Assembly (NCBI GenBank): GCA_002812745.2
Contig: NCSJ02000038.1
Coordinates: forward strand, 62,001-126,000
Source: Scytalidium lignicola
Lineage: Eukaryota; Ascomycota; Leotiomycetes
Length of the DNA: 64,000 nucleotides
Direction: 5' to 3'
Shown one piece after another: positions 9,994-21,796 of the stretch; positions within the stretch are counted from its first letter, which is position 1; each line of letters starts with the position of its first letter. The position numbers and the translations under genes are program-made. The notes beneath the pieces are model-generated. The model did no database searches and was not told where the DNA came from. It saw only the letters and a program-made list of their open reading frames with translations.

Positions 9994-12900
9994 TTAGCGA
10001 ACTTTAATATAATTTACAATGAAATTATAAGTATATACACTAAAGCACTCACGGTCCGCCCCGCGTCCCCGTTCTACCCTTACCTTTTCCACCGCTGTCC
10101 ACGCTCCAACAACAGCCGCTTCTTCCTCCGACAAACATCCCCTTACCTGAACAATCTCCGCGCCATCCACCCTGATCGTGCATCTGTACCGCTTTTCCGT
10201 CCTCCAGTCGTCAATATCTTGCTGTATATTATATTCCACCGCTCGCCCTCTAGTGAATTTGTCAAGAATCGTCCGTGGGTGCGAAATATCCACTTCTCCC
10301 GCAACAACACGATTCAAATACGGTATCAGGCCGATACGCGTGATAAACCGGTGACATTCTTCCAGACTCCCCGCTGAGTCAACGAAAATCGCCCCAATAA
10401 GGCTCTCAATCATATCACTGAAAAATTTATCCGGATTCAATCGCGTAAGCTGCATCTACGGGTATGTTTCGCCTTCGCGCAGAAGGTGCTTGATTTCCTC
10501 ATGAAGTGAAGTGTAGCGCTCTAGGCAAGCGCCTCGGGCTTTGGTAATTTCTGCATTGGAGTGGCGCATCAGCTTCCACAAGTACGTTTGCCGCAAGGTG
10601 GTGTGCTTGGAGAATCTGCCGCCCGGCTGCTCGATGATGGTGACTACTTCTTCGTCTTGGCCGAAGTCTAGACTAAGAAAGCCGAGGAAATGAGCGTTGA
10701 CTAGTACGGACTTGATTACTGTCATTTTGCCTTGGGATAGTTCGGTGTCCGTCTGTTGATCGGCTAGGATTGATAAAACGAGCATGTCCAGGACGGCGTC
10801 GCCGAGAAATTCGAGACGCTGATAGGACTGGATTTTGATATCGCAGTCGCAGGAAGGATGGGTAAGGGCTTCAACAAGTAAAGCCTTACTCTAGAAACAT
10901 CGGCCAATTATAAACTCAGCTTGTAGGACTGCTGCGGAATTCTGCACCGCTGCGGTGTACGACGGAAACCGAGGAGGCGAGATGCTGATTTCAGGGAGGA
11001 ATGTACATATGCATTCCCTAGCTGCAATCAAGCCGCCATCAATGTATGCGGCACCAATCAGCGCCTCCACGACATCAGCTATGACTTTGGCTGAAATGTT
11101 TCTTTTCGCAGTAAAGCCAGGCCGAATCTCTGATATAAGCCAAGGCCACCACCTTCTGCTTTTAAAGGCCTCCGTCATAATGTACTCATCCAACCCTTTG
11201 CTCAAAGCGGCCTTTGCAAGCCGTTGGTTCGAGATTATACGGTTTTTCTTCTGAGACAAATATCCCTCATGCCAATTTCCGTTATCACAGAATAACTGGT
11301 GCGAGACCGTGAACTTTAGCACCGTGTCGCCAAAGAATTCGTACCGCTGGTAATTCGTGATCCAGCCGGCGGAAGGGGCGCTGATCGCGGTGACAATGTG
11401 GCTTAAGTCCTTGATGGAAACATCTAGGAGGACTGTCTTGCGCACTGTGTCCGCGACAATGAAGGCCTCAAGGTGCTGCAGAATAGCTGGGGTGAACAGG
11501 CTGAATCTTGCGTATTCAAAGGGCAGTCGGTCGATTGTGCAGTCTTCTATTGGAAAACTTTGGACCTTGAATGAGCTGTCTCGGTCCGGCTGGGGCCGGA
11601 TTTTCTTTGCTAGTGTCTTCCGGGCTAGGAAATGTCTGCGCTTAGGCAATGGAATGCACTCAATTTCTACTTTGCCGTCGTGATCCGCATCTAGATCATG
11701 CCATCGGTGAAAGAGATGAGGGGCGTAGTGAAGTAACGGTGCCCTTATGAACCTACAGGCAGTGTCTTTGGCGCGATACCGCTCAAGAGCTGGAACTCTA
11801 CCACTATTTGCTTCATACCAAGTAATAAGCTGGCTCTTCTCCTCGTGCGGGCTGAAGAGGACGATGTAATCCGTTTGATTATCGGCAATGTAGTCGGAAT
11901 GGATAGACCGTCTCATAACATGCGTAATTTGTCGCATGACCCGTACGGTGTCCAGGTCACTCAAGGAGGCTCTGCGTGGGGGATCAAAACGGAGGCTGAA
12001 AATCGTGCGATGATCCCAGTACAAATTTAGAGGAGGGATTTGTGGGACTACCGAAGGCGTAGTAAGCACCATACAAAGGTCACCTCCAATAGAACCTTGG
12101 TGTAAGAGCGATATCCTAGTGTGATATATTTCTGGGCATGACCATGCCTCTGCTAGTTTTGCCCAAGGCCGAAGCTGTCTTGTGATGTCCACGGTCGTAG
12201 AAATGTATTCCAGTTCCTTCTCTTCCAGTTCCCATGTATGTGATAGAGGGAGGAGATTGTCATTCAACAATCCAGCCTTATGTAGGGCAACATATGCCTG
12301 AAAGGCGGCGTCCTCCGCCGCTGCTCGCTCACTCCGCCATGCTCCAATTCCCGTAGTGGATCGCAGCGACTGGTTCAGGCAATTTGGAAGAACTACTGTT
12401 GCGGCGATTAACTTCGTGGTTGGTTGTTCCTGAAATACAAATGCAGGACGGAGGTCGACATATGGTTCGTGAGGAAGACGAGCGCAAAAGTGATTAATAT
12501 GTACAATTGCAGAATCTGGTGTCAAGCAAGCCCTTATTTAAAGCTTTAGAACGTTTGAGACCAAGCTTGGGTGTTCGCTTACCCTGTAGAATTTACCTCA
12601 AGGTTGCCGGGTACCACTTCTACGCTTCCCTCAATATCCGCTAAACACTGTATTTGCCTTAGTTGGCTCTGATATGCTTGAATAAGTGTAGCTTCAAGGG
12701 TCCGCCAGCTCTCAAGTTTCGAACTACCTTCATTCTTTGGAAACATAATCGCAAACTTCGACTTTTCTTGGCGGGCGCGTCCTCTGCGTTGGATGAAAGA
12801 TTTTACGTTTGGCGGTGGATCAAAACAAATAACGAGATTACATGCAGCGACATCGATACCCTCTTCAAGAGCGTCAGTGGCAATGATAAGATTTTTCCGT

Positions 12901-14297
12901 CTAGCTGCTAAATTCGGTCAGTGTCTCGCGCTGCGCTTTGAGATCAAAGAGTTCTGCAATCGTGTATCTTTTCGCTGCATTGTTCGACATTCCAACAAAA
13001 GTAGCGCACTTAAATCGACCTTTGGTACTTGGATGTAACGAAAGGAGTGCACACAAGACACTGACAGTTGCCCTTTGTCGAACAAACAGAAGCCCTGAGC
13101 ATTCGTTATAGTCCTGCTCATCCAGGAAGGACATGAGACGCTTGACTTTGAGCGATGTCGGGTAAGGCCCTTGAAGGGAACGGTCTTCCAAGAGCTCGAA
13201 GATATGAATGGCCTGGTTTCGAAACTTGGCCAGATGGTCCCCTGGTCCACCTGTTGTAGGTCCAAGTTGAATATGCAAGAAGTGACATATGTTGCAAAGG
13301 TGGACAAGGGCGCGGCTGGAGATAGTATCGTTCAAATCGGACGATTCATACTCGAGCTTGTAGAGTGTCGGTCGATGGACATATCTCAGGAACTCCTGGC
13401 GATGCACATGAGGTGTTATACTAAGTGAATCGAGGTTGGACTCAATTTTCCTGTGGTTCCATTGGCCTGTGTTCGTCGGGCGTTTCTTAACCATGCAATA
13501 CTAACTCGAGTTCGGATACATTTGATCTTAATATGGGACTAGCCGACAGACCTAGGATATGGGGAACCGAGGTGGGACCTTTTGTTGCCTTTCGTGGATG
13601 ATAGAAATGTTGCATGATCTTGTTTGTAGGGTGCCGTCGGGCACAATGGTGGGCTTTGTAATGTAAGAATGGGGCAATCAAAGAAGAGATGCTTGCGTGG
13701 CTATCAGTTATCTTCGTCAAATACCAAGAGTTTTAATTGTGCCATTTTCACAAACCCATGAGTTAAAGCGTCTGCGAGAATGGCATATGTTGACACTACG
13801 AGTTGTATGGTGGCGAGTACGGTATCCCAGATATGCTGTTCGTTCTATCGATCCACGTTGTCAGAACCAAGCAACAGCTTAGTCCTTACGGCGGGTAAAT
13901 GTGCGTTAATGGAGGCATGTTGCTGCGTGCATAATGCTACTGTCGGGGCAAGAAACCAGATAAGCTGGGAGAAATTAGCCAAGGCCACGGCATTTCGTCA
14001 GGTAGGTCACTGGTGCTCGCCTGTCCTGGATCGCAGCGTTCAATCTCCGCCATAATTCGAAGCAGCGCTCTGAAATGTTAGTAGAGGTAAGGCTTGCTAC
14101 TCCTGCGAAGGAGTTTTAGTGATAGTAATGAGACGAACATGTGTGTCTTCCCGCTTCCGGTATCCATCTAGGCTTTTCGTTAACTTTTAATACCGTGAAG
14201 TTGAATAGGGGCCAATGAAGTGTACTGCAACAATGACGTTTCCCTGCATACTCCGGTCAAACATTTCATACTGATATCCGCGGGCTCGGATTGACAT
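9994..14297 (-). pseudogene. Dicer-like (DCL2-type) pseudogene
   Basis: The minus strand carries a nearly full-length Dicer: Walker A MDTGSGKT after an intron (about 14165); VFDE plus AHHC, the DEAH box split by an intron (about 13715/13650); LGLSAS (about 13555); the helicase-C block with ATDALEEGID and RRGRAR (12900-12760); a dimerisation domain (about 12520-12200); RNase IIIa with FFGDTVLKF and ADVVEALIG (about 11330 and 11075); and RNase IIIb with EFLGDAVLD (about 10810) and DMIESLIGA (about 10420). It is broken in several places: in-frame TAG at 13847-13845 (Trp expected), TAG at 10893-10891 (Gln expected) and TAG at 10458-10456 (Trp expected). There is also a frame change near 12915-12905, and the donor of the DEAH intron reads AT instead of GT (13711). 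The nonsense and donor changes are C-to-T or G-to-A transitions. The order and length match the DCL2 class of about 1400 residues. An intact paralogue elsewhere is expected, but I cannot see it. Confidence 0.88.
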
Positions 14298-15689
14298 ATT
14301 CGTAAATATTAGGCTAATTCTCGTGGTTTTAGAACTTATATTTGTCGTTGAAATCAACCGGCGTCGTTTTGGGAAGATATGCTAACCTTAAGATTAGTTA
14401 CTGAAGAGCTGCGGGCCTAGTTCCGTTTTGGACTCGCTTGGAACCTTACCGGAAATCAACGCTAGAAGTTAGGAGTCTAGGGGCGGTATTGGTCGTAAGG
14501 CTGAAACTTAAAGAACTTGACAGAAGGACATATAATGGAGTGTGGGACTTGTAGCTCAATTTGATTCAGCAAGGGTTTTATTAACAAATTTGATACTTTG
14601 CTCATCATTATAGTTCGTGCATTGTTGCTCTTAGGTGGTAGGGTGATTACCCCCTTTTACCTACTAAATAGCTAGGCTGGCTTGTCTTGACGCGCTCGTG
14701 GTCTAGGACCGTGTTCATGCTAAGAGACCATGCGGCTAAGGTGGGCCAATAGCGGGGGTGGCGAAGTGGGTTGCGGCTATGTCGTCATACATGTTCCGGC
14801 CCATTCGCTAGCCATGTCAACCTTGCGTGTTGGCCAATGTGCTGGAACATTCGGGCGAAAGACGAGTTCACTACTCGACACTATGTGCCCTTCCATCCCG
14901 AATTCAAGGTGTTGAAAGATAAATACAAAAACAAGCTTGAATGGAATATCCCCCTTTTAGCTAAAGATCTTGCTTACATACGGATCTCGCCCCCGAGGAT
15001 ACCACTGGCCAAGTTTCTGAGCTGCTTGAAAAAGTTATCCGAAGTCACACTCCTTTCTAATAAATTCGACTTAATATCGTTTGCGAAACCGGTCAGATTA
15101 CTTATTCTTTTTGCCATACCATGGTAATTCGACGCGTAAAAATTGCAAACCTAAGCTATGTATACATCTCGCTCTAGATTATAAGCTATCCACGTCTTCT
15201 GTGCAATAGGATCTAGAATCATCTCCCAACGGGCGCGAATTGAAAATATCGCGAGCCAACGCTTTCCAATTTAAATAGGAGCTTTCCCTTTTCAACAATT
15301 TTCCAGCTTCCCTCGCTTATAACTTATTAGAGCATCAAGTTTGATGCATTTAGCCAAGTTATTTAGAAGTCTCTTGGATGTTGTGCCTTGCGAAGTATTT
15401 TCTCTTAGTTAGATCTCCTGTCTGGAGTCATGTCAGGCCCTTCCCAGTCAATGCTAGAATCGCTCTCGTGGTCAGATATGACCTATCTCACCGTCGTGCC
15501 ATGCCTCTGTACACGCGATTAGGACGCCCAAAGGAAGGCCTGATCTCATAGGAATTCTGATCGTGTAACCACTGGTGATGACAAAGAGCTGCATTCGATC
15601 AACTGTGCTCAAATGTGCTGTGCTGAAGCATGCTGCAGAGGGACATCCCATGATCGACGCTGGGTTTTGGAATATGCTCGGCTTCCTCC
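14298..15689. other. Intergenic region, no recognisable gene
   Basis: No family could be recognised on either strand. A 118-codon plus-strand frame (14771-15127) is open but has no motif I know, and its upstream part is broken. The region lies between the dead Dicer gene and the transposon, so it may be old repeat or decayed gene sequence. Confidence 0.35.
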
Positions 15690-15770
15690 TATAGATTGCG
15701 ACGATAACTAAGCCGATCCCCAACTTCCCCCAACAGCTGTGCCTCCTTGCTCGCCAGGCGATTAGTGCTA

Positions 15771-15811
15771 AGTCAGACTCCCGGGAACCCGCGCACCCCC
15801 CAAACCGCGCA
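15771..15811 (+). repeat. Left terminal inverted repeat
   Basis: 41 bases beginning AGTCAGACTCCCGGG, GC-rich toward the inside, and an exact reverse complement of 17588-17628. Flanked on the outside by TA. Confidence 0.97.
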
Positions 15812-15882
15812 TTCCCCACACCATTCCACAACAACACGTCTACAAACTTTACACGTGAATAACTCAACAACAACAACTCAAA

Positions 15883-17522
15883 ATGAATCGCAAATCAAGA
15901 GAAAAGGATGAAACCCTTCAATTAGCTATTCAAGCATACCAAAATCATGAATATCCGTCAGTGAGAGCTTGTGCAAAAGCATATGGCCTGAACGAATCAA
16001 GCCTAAGGACACGACTAAGGAATGGAGAAAACAAGTCAACTAGTCATGCTTATCAACAATTATTGATACCTGCCCAAGAGCAAATGCTAGTACAGTGGAT
16101 TTTAGACCTAGATTCTCAAGGACATACTCCTTCCTACTCCAAAGTGCGAGAAATGCTCAAATTATTCAAAGTGTCAGTCAAGGTAATAATAATTCAACTG
16201 AATTACTACCTCCTATAGGCCATAATTGGATTCATAGGTTCAAACTTCGCAATCCACAGATTACTACTCTACTAAGAAAAACCCTTGATTCAGCACGTGT
16301 GAATGGAACCAACCCAGAAGCTTTATGTGAGTAGTTTGCTTTATTTGAAAAGACTGTAGCTAAATACCATATTCAGCCATGTGATATCTACAATATAGAT
16401 GAAACAGGTATAGCTTTAGAAGCTTGCTGTAACCAGTGGGTTTTAGGTCATTCAGGTAAAAAGCAAACTTACCTTAAAAGCCCTGAGAATCGTGAATGGG
16501 TGACTATTGTTGAAACAATTAGAGCTCAAGGCAAATTACTCCAACCTCTGGTCATATTCAAAGGTCAAGGCCTTCAATCAACCTGGTTCCCAAAAGAACA
16601 GCATCCAAACTGGAAATTTACACATTCTCCTAATGGCTAGACCTCAAAAGACATAGCAATTGATTGGCTTCATGATATATTCCTTCCTCAACGTACGCAA
16701 ACTACTACTCTTACCTTATTGGTTATGGACGGCCATAAAACCCATTGTACCCTTGAATTCATGTGGGAATGCTTTCAAAACAATGTCAAGGTGTTATATT
16801 TGCCTGCACATTCCTCACATATCACACAGCCTTTGGATCTTAATTGTTTTTCGTCAGTCAAAAAGAATTATCAAGGTCAAATAGCAGATTTAGCTCAATT
16901 CGACGATTCAGCACCTATTAAGAAGATTCAATTTTGCCAATGCTATGAAAAAGCACATCAAAAGGGCCTTATTAGTACTACAATCAAAAGTGGATGGAGA
17001 GCTGCTAGTTTAGTACCTTTTAACCCAGACAAAGTGTATGGATCACGCCTAACTAAAGCAGGCCAGCCTGAATTGAATTCAGAGGCTCCTCAAACCCCTT
17101 AAAAGGTTCAATTGACGTTAGATGAAACCTGGATTACTACTCTTGAGAATGTACATGATCTTACAGTTACCATTCGTCGAATTCAAGCAACCATACAAGT
17201 GGATAGACCTGTACGAACCTTCCTGAGGAAAGTCCAAAAAGCTATAGGCCGTTCTAACGCATCTGAGGCAAAGGCTATACATGATTACAAAGGTTTAAAG
17301 ACTAAACTTGATTCAATGAGAAGTACCAAAGGTAGAACCAAAGTTCAGTTTAATCCTAATTCCACTTTTGCAAGCATTGAGGACATCATAAAGGCTCAAC
17401 AGGAGGAGGAGGCAAAACAGGCTTTGTACAAATCAAACAACCCTGAATCAGGTCTTGAATTGTCAGCCAAAACAGTAGAAGAGTCAGGAATGGATAGCTT
17501 TTTAATTAACTTCCAAATTTAG
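15883..17522 (+). pseudogene. Fot1/pogo-type transposase, inactivated
   Basis: DDE-superfamily transposase. It starts at ATG 15883 with an N-terminal helix-turn-helix region (SVRACAKAYGLNESSLR) and a CENP-B-like second DNA-binding segment ending NWIHRF. Catalytic acidic residues can be placed at NIDETGI (about 16400), VMDGHKTH (about 16725) and QPLDLNCF (about 16835). The C-terminal tail runs to TAG 17520-17522. The frame is broken: it shifts between about 16140 and 16200, and has stops at 16332-16334 (TAG), 16638-16640 (TAG) and 17100-17102 (TAA). The two TAG codons sit where family members usually have Trp (E-W-F and N-G-W contexts) and the TAA fits a former Gln. The spaces between stops remain well conserved, so inactivation is recent. 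Confidence 0.92.
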
Positions 17523-17587
17523 CTAGTTAAGTGTAGGTAGTTGGGTACAATTCAATTATTTTTTATGGCCCTATGTGGTGGCGAAGG

Positions 17588-17628
17588 TGCGCGGTTTGGG
17601 GGGTGCGCGGGTTCCCGGGAGTCTGACT
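17588..17628 (-). repeat. Right terminal inverted repeat
   Basis: 41 bases that are the exact reverse complement of 15771-15811, followed on the outside by TA at 17629-17630. Confidence 0.97.
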
Positions 17629-17911
17629 TATAAAACATCTTCCAATCAAGTCCAATACAAGATGGCTTGAAATTGACACAACGATACCCACCGATACTGA
17701 AACTGGTTCGATAATCGACTGAGCAGCCATCCACAGCATTTAGAGATAATGGCTCTAAGTCTAGCATAGGTGAAAGCAGTATCATATCAGTATCCAGATA
17801 TTCTCCATCAGGATACTCCTTGTTCCACTGAACTGGGTAGTTTTGATGCAAGATGTCCGCCAAGGAATCCCGGAGAAGCTCAAAATCTCTATACGGACGG
17901 GGAAGAGACAC

Positions 17912-18492
17912 CTAGGATGAAGGGCAACGGGGCTGTTGTCCTTAAGAGGCTTCCTCGCCGTATATGAACTCTTCACTGACTCTTGCATGTAATCTTTTCA
18001 TAGAGGCCGTGTTAAGCGACGCATTACTAATCTATAAGAGGTCGAGTCCTGAGGAACTATACGTCCGCAACCGTGCAGCCTCGGCATAAAAAATGGTTTA
18101 CTCTCGCCTTCAATGATACAGTAGCAAACCCCTCTTCGCCGGTTGCCGATGGGCCACAGTCCCACGCAAAACAATGGAACATACACGGACAATGTCCCAA
18201 TGGGTTCAAGCAAGTTCTGTGCCAAGTGGTATAAATAGTGTTGCTTTGAAATCATGGGAGTGAAAAGGGTTTTATCTCCGATGATGTTGCTCTTGCCTTC
18301 CTTGCCTGCGAGGGCCGCTTTTTATCTATTTCTACTCTTCCTCTTGCATCATTGACATGCCATTGCTCTTAGGTTTAAATACTAAGGCATATTTCTTCGA
18401 AGATTACATTGTTTCCCCGCTTCACTTCTTCAAACTGCAAACTCCAAGACAAATCTGTTCTACCTCTTGGATCCATTGTCCACTCTCCAATA
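17912..18492. other. Intergenic, upstream of MDR reductase
   Basis: No gene is supported. Two minus-strand frames (17988-17782 and 18255-17998) are open but unrecognised and could be exons of the frame broken by the transposon. The last 150 bases should hold the promoter and leader of the next gene. Confidence 0.3.
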
Positions 18493-19554
18493 ATGGTTCA
18501 AAATAAAGCTCTTATCTTTAAATCTGTCCCCAATGGACCTCCCGTCCCAGGGAAGGACATCGCTGTTGAAACTCGAGAGTTCGATCCAGAGCAAGCACCA
18601 CCACCAGGAGGCATCACAACTAAGAATTATTATGCCTCTCTTGACCCCTATCAGAGAGGCCGCATGCGTCATGCGCATGTAAAGTCATACAGCCCAGCAT
18701 ATACACTGGGTGAACCAATCAACAATAACACGGTTGCTAAGGTCCTGAAATCAGATAATCCCGACTTCAAGCCAGGCGATTTGGTGGTAGGCAATTTAGA
18801 CACAGCGGAGTATTCGGTTGCTTCGAAAGAGAGGTTACGAGGCATCAAAAAGATTAACAATAAATACAACGCACCGATTGAGGCATTCCTTGGTCCATTG
18901 GGCATGCCTGGCTTGACAGCATATAGCTCGTTCTATGACATTGGTAAGCCGAAGAAAGGCGAGACTATTTTCATCTCCGCAGCATCTGGTGCAGTGGGTG
19001 CACTAGTTGGTCAACTCGCGAAACGGAAAGGCCTGCGTGTTATTGGATCAGTTGGCAGCGATGACAAGCTTGACTACATTATTAAGGGGCTGAAGTTCGA
19101 TGGCGGCTTCAACTACAAGAAGGAAAATGCCCTCGATGCTTTAAAACGTCTTGCACCAAGCGGACTTGACATCTACTACGACAATGTTGGAGGAGAACAG
19201 CTCGATGCTGCACTGACCCAGATGAATGACTGGGGAAGAATCGTGGCTTGTGGTATGATTAGCCAATACAACAAGGCACCGAACGAAGTGTACGGTGTGA
19301 AGAATTTGATGAAGGTCGTTAGTGGAAGGGTCACAATGAGAGGGTTCATTGTCGGCGATAAGAATATGGGTCCTAGGTACGTCGCGGAAAGAGATGAGAA
19401 TTTTGGCAAATGGATCTCTGAGGGTCAATTGGCAATCAAGCTCGATCTCATCGATGGCATCGATAAGGGACCGGAGGGCTTCGTCGGAATGCTTGAGGGC
19501 AAGAATTTTGGAAAGACAATATTGAAGATAGCGGATGTAGGTTGGCCGGAGTGA
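18493..19554 (+). CDS. Zinc-free medium-chain reductase (leukotriene-B4-dehydrogenase / alkenal-reductase type)
   Basis: Single-exon NADP-dependent oxidoreductase of the medium-chain dehydrogenase/reductase superfamily, PTGR/alkenal double-bond-reductase branch, expected to reduce alpha,beta-unsaturated aldehydes or ketones. The start at 18493 (MVQNKALIFKS) places the N-terminus as in the family; an upstream in-frame ATG at 18409 would add 28 unrelated residues. Visible blocks are YYASLDPYQRGRM (about 18627), the GMPGLTAY helix (about 18900), the cofactor loop AASGAVGALVGQLAK (about 18980-19020), the GLDIYYDNVGG strand (about 19165) and a C-terminal GKNFGKTILKI. There are no zinc-ligand cysteines. 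About 353 residues, which is the usual length. It is a stand-alone gene of primary or stress metabolism; substrate unknown. Confidence 0.92.
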   Translation: MVQNKALIFKSVPNGPPVPGKDIAVETREFDPEQAPPPGGITTKNYYASLDPYQRGRMRHAHVKSYSPAYTLGEPINNNTVAKVLKSDNPDFKPGDLVVGNLDTAEYSVASKERLRGIKKINNKYNAPIEAFLGPLGMPGLTAYSSFYDIGKPKKGETIFISAASGAVGALVGQLAKRKGLRVIGSVGSDDKLDYIIKGLKFDGGFNYKKENALDALKRLAPSGLDIYYDNVGGEQLDAALTQMNDWGRIVACGMISQYNKAPNEVYGVKNLMKVVSGRVTMRGFIVGDKNMGPRYVAERDENFGKWISEGQLAIKLDLIDGIDKGPEGFVGMLEGKNFGKTILKIADVGWPE

Positions 19555-20137
19555 CTCGAAGCTTTGAAAGATCCTTTTTATGCTAACCTGGTTTCTAGTG
19601 AGTGGATAACTTGATGAGATATTTTATGAAATCCTCCTTGGACATGCCGGTATGACTGTTCGTCCAAGAGAGATGGGATGATGGGTAACTTTGAATGAGC
19701 GCGCGTAGCGTCACATAAAGAAATCTTAGATTTTCTCCCGCATTGATGATATGATATGGGTGGCCTTATTCAGGGATATTGTCATTTCATGTAGCTAGCT
19801 GTACCTTAAATGTAGATTACGTCTGTCATCGTAAACTTTTTATCCAGTGCATTACGTCCAGTTTGAATAATTCATCGTATCCTCAAAAATGTAGCCCAAA
19901 TTCCATCCTCAAAGCTTGATCTACTTTTCACAATGAAGACCCAATGAAAAATGAAAACCCACTTTAAAATGTCATCTTATATGACCATATCACACACTCT
20001 GGGACAGAAGCACTGGAGATTATAATGAACAGATTTCACGCAGGAACCTATGTATACAAACAAGCTGTGCGGTATCTCGCATCATACACTCTATAAAGCC
20101 AGCTTCCCACACCGAGCAAAATTTTACAACCAACGCT
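19555..20137. other. Convergent intergenic region
   Basis: Lies between the 3' ends of two convergent genes. AT-rich in places, with no coding signal; it should hold both 3' untranslated regions and polyadenylation sites. Confidence 0.4.
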
Positions 20138-21796
20138 TTAAAGATTTCTGCTCATGTCTGCCCTGATACGGTCGTATGACAATAGACCTTCTATCGAACC
20201 AACAGCGCTAACGGCAATATCCTGATCCCACAACTTCCGTTGAGCAAAGCTCATAACGTCCTTCTCAGTGATGGCTGAGACGACGCGCTCGATTTCTTCT
20301 GGTCCCATGCGGCGTCCAGTGGTGATGATTTGGCGGCCGATATCCTCCGCAGCGGCAGTGGTGCCATCAAGAGAGAGGAGGATTGATGCCTTGAGTTGGG
20401 CCTTAGCACGCTCGACCTCTGCCTCGGTGACGTTGTATGACAGGCGAGACCATTCACGGAGGGTGAAGTGGACGAGGTCATCGATACGGGTTACGTTATC
20501 GGTGACAAGGTAGATACCCCAGAGACTAGTATATGAGTTAGCAGATATTCAGCATTCCAATGCAAGGGGAAGAGCCTACCCAGTGTCACTGTAACTTGTC
20601 GAGAAGCTCATGAAGCTGTTAGCCAAGTCGTTCTTGTGCACGAAGGCGCTGAGCTTGCTTCCCATGTGGGGAGCATTGCCTAATGCCTTATCCCAGTTAC
20701 CAACGATAGCCTGAGTAACGAGGGCGGTGAAGTAGTCATCGTCCTTCCAGCTGACACCCTCGACAGCAATCGCAATGTTGGCAGTGGGGATGGTGTCGTC
20801 CCGGATCCTAACCTCGGAGCCGACGAAGTCCGGCTTGGCCTTAGCTGCAATCTGAGAGGTGCCGGCTGGGAGGTTAGAGAAGTGCTTCTCAGCAAGCTCA
20901 ACTAATTGAGCGTGAGGGACGCCTCCTGCACCGACGAGAACCATGCGGTCAGCGGTATAGTTGGTTTTGATGTAGTCAGCCAGGTCTTGTCGTTGGATGC
21001 TCTGGATGTTTTGTGCGGGACCGAGGATAGTGCGTCCCAAGGGCTGTCCTTGGAATGCGGTTGCGTGGAGGTGGTCGAAAACCACCTCTTCCAGCTGCTT
21101 ATCAACTTCCTCTGATTCTCTTAGAATAACATCACGCTCGCGCTCAATGGCTTGAGGCTCAAGCTTGGAGTTCTGGAGGATGTCGGAAAGGATGTCAACG
21201 GTTGCCGGGACATCAGAGTTAAATGCCTTTGCATAGTAGACGGTATTCTCGCGCTATATAAACCCCGTGAGTGAAATGTTTCCGGAAGATTCCAAGTTCC
21301 TTCTAAGAAAGAAAGAAAATATCATACCGAAGTATATGCGTTTAAGTGGCCACCCATATTCTCAATCTCCAGCTCCAATTGATGTTGTGTTCGGTTGGCG
21401 GTACCCTATAACCCATTGTAAGTCCAAGATATGTTGTAACTGCTCACAATTGAGCCGTACCTTGAAGGCAAGATGTTCCAGGAAATGGGCAGTGCCATTT
21501 GTTCTATCGGTCTCGGCCCGGGAGCCAGCATCGATCCACACACCAACCGTCGAGGTTTGCGCCCATGGAGAGTGCTCTGTTGCAACCTGTCTAGATATCA
21601 GCAAGGTCCTAGAATGCTTTCGATGTTACAAGTCCCTTACCGTCAAGCCATTGGATAGGGTAGTGGTCTCAGCGTTGACGCCGTTTTTGTTGGCCACGGG
21701 AGTCGCAAAACCTCTCTTCAATGGGGCCACTGAATTGAAGGTTGCGCGGCTGCGCAATCCCCGAGAGAGGTTCAAAGCTAACCGCCGGGACGCCAT
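20138..21796 (-). CDS. Mitochondrial processing peptidase, beta subunit
   Basis: Catalytic subunit of the matrix protease that removes presequences from imported proteins. Start ATG 21796; the N-terminus MASRRLALNLSRGLRSRA is itself a typical presequence. After an intron comes TSTVGVWIDAGSRAETD and the inverted zinc-binding motif HFLEH (about 21490), then after another intron TQHQLELEIENMGGHLNAYT and ENTVYYAKAF. A long exon (about 21240-20580) contains QPLGRTILGP and the glycine-rich start of the second domain. The last exon begins LWGIYLVTDN and ends at TAA 20138-20140 with DMSRNL. Length of about 475 residues and complete motifs indicate a functional housekeeping gene. It is head-to-head with the succinate dehydrogenase anchor gene. 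Confidence 0.94.

Larger units (their letters stand above)
15769..17630 (+). mobile_element. Fot1/pogo-type DNA transposon with 41-bp perfect inverted repeats
   Basis: A complete class II element of about 1.86 kb. The left terminal repeat occupies 15771-15811 and the right one 17588-17628; read as reverse complements they agree at all 41 positions. Each end is flanked by TA (15769-15770 and 17629-17630), the target duplication used by Tc1/mariner/pogo elements. The transposase lies inside on the plus strand but is broken. Size, TA target and transposase type fit the Fot1 group of ascomycetes. Because the ends are perfect, the copy could still be moved by an enzyme supplied from elsewhere (inference). 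Confidence 0.95.
15690..17911 (-). pseudogene. Host reading frame interrupted by the transposon
   Basis: A minus-strand frame open from about 17911 runs into the right end of the transposon at 17629. If the element and one copy of the duplicated TA are removed, the codons before it (ending DWKMFY) join in frame to codons after it (STNRLASKEAQ) and continue to a TAG at 15692-15690. That gives roughly 120 codons. I do not recognise the protein, and no clear start was found; upstream minus-strand frames (17988 and 18255) may be further exons. The open reading through the rebuilt empty site suggests that the element landed in a gene or an already decaying gene. Low confidence that the frame was ever expressed. 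Confidence 0.4.

Noticed and set aside
13650..13720. Dicer helicase with an altered DEAH box (apparent YKAH)
   Set aside because: The apparent YK comes from translating through an intron. Joining VFDE (13722-13712) to AHHC (13652) restores DEAH; the real defect is the AT donor.
14771..15127. 118-codon plus-strand frame right of the Dicer relic
   Set aside because: No motif or family recognised, and no clear start context; kept only as an unexplained stretch.
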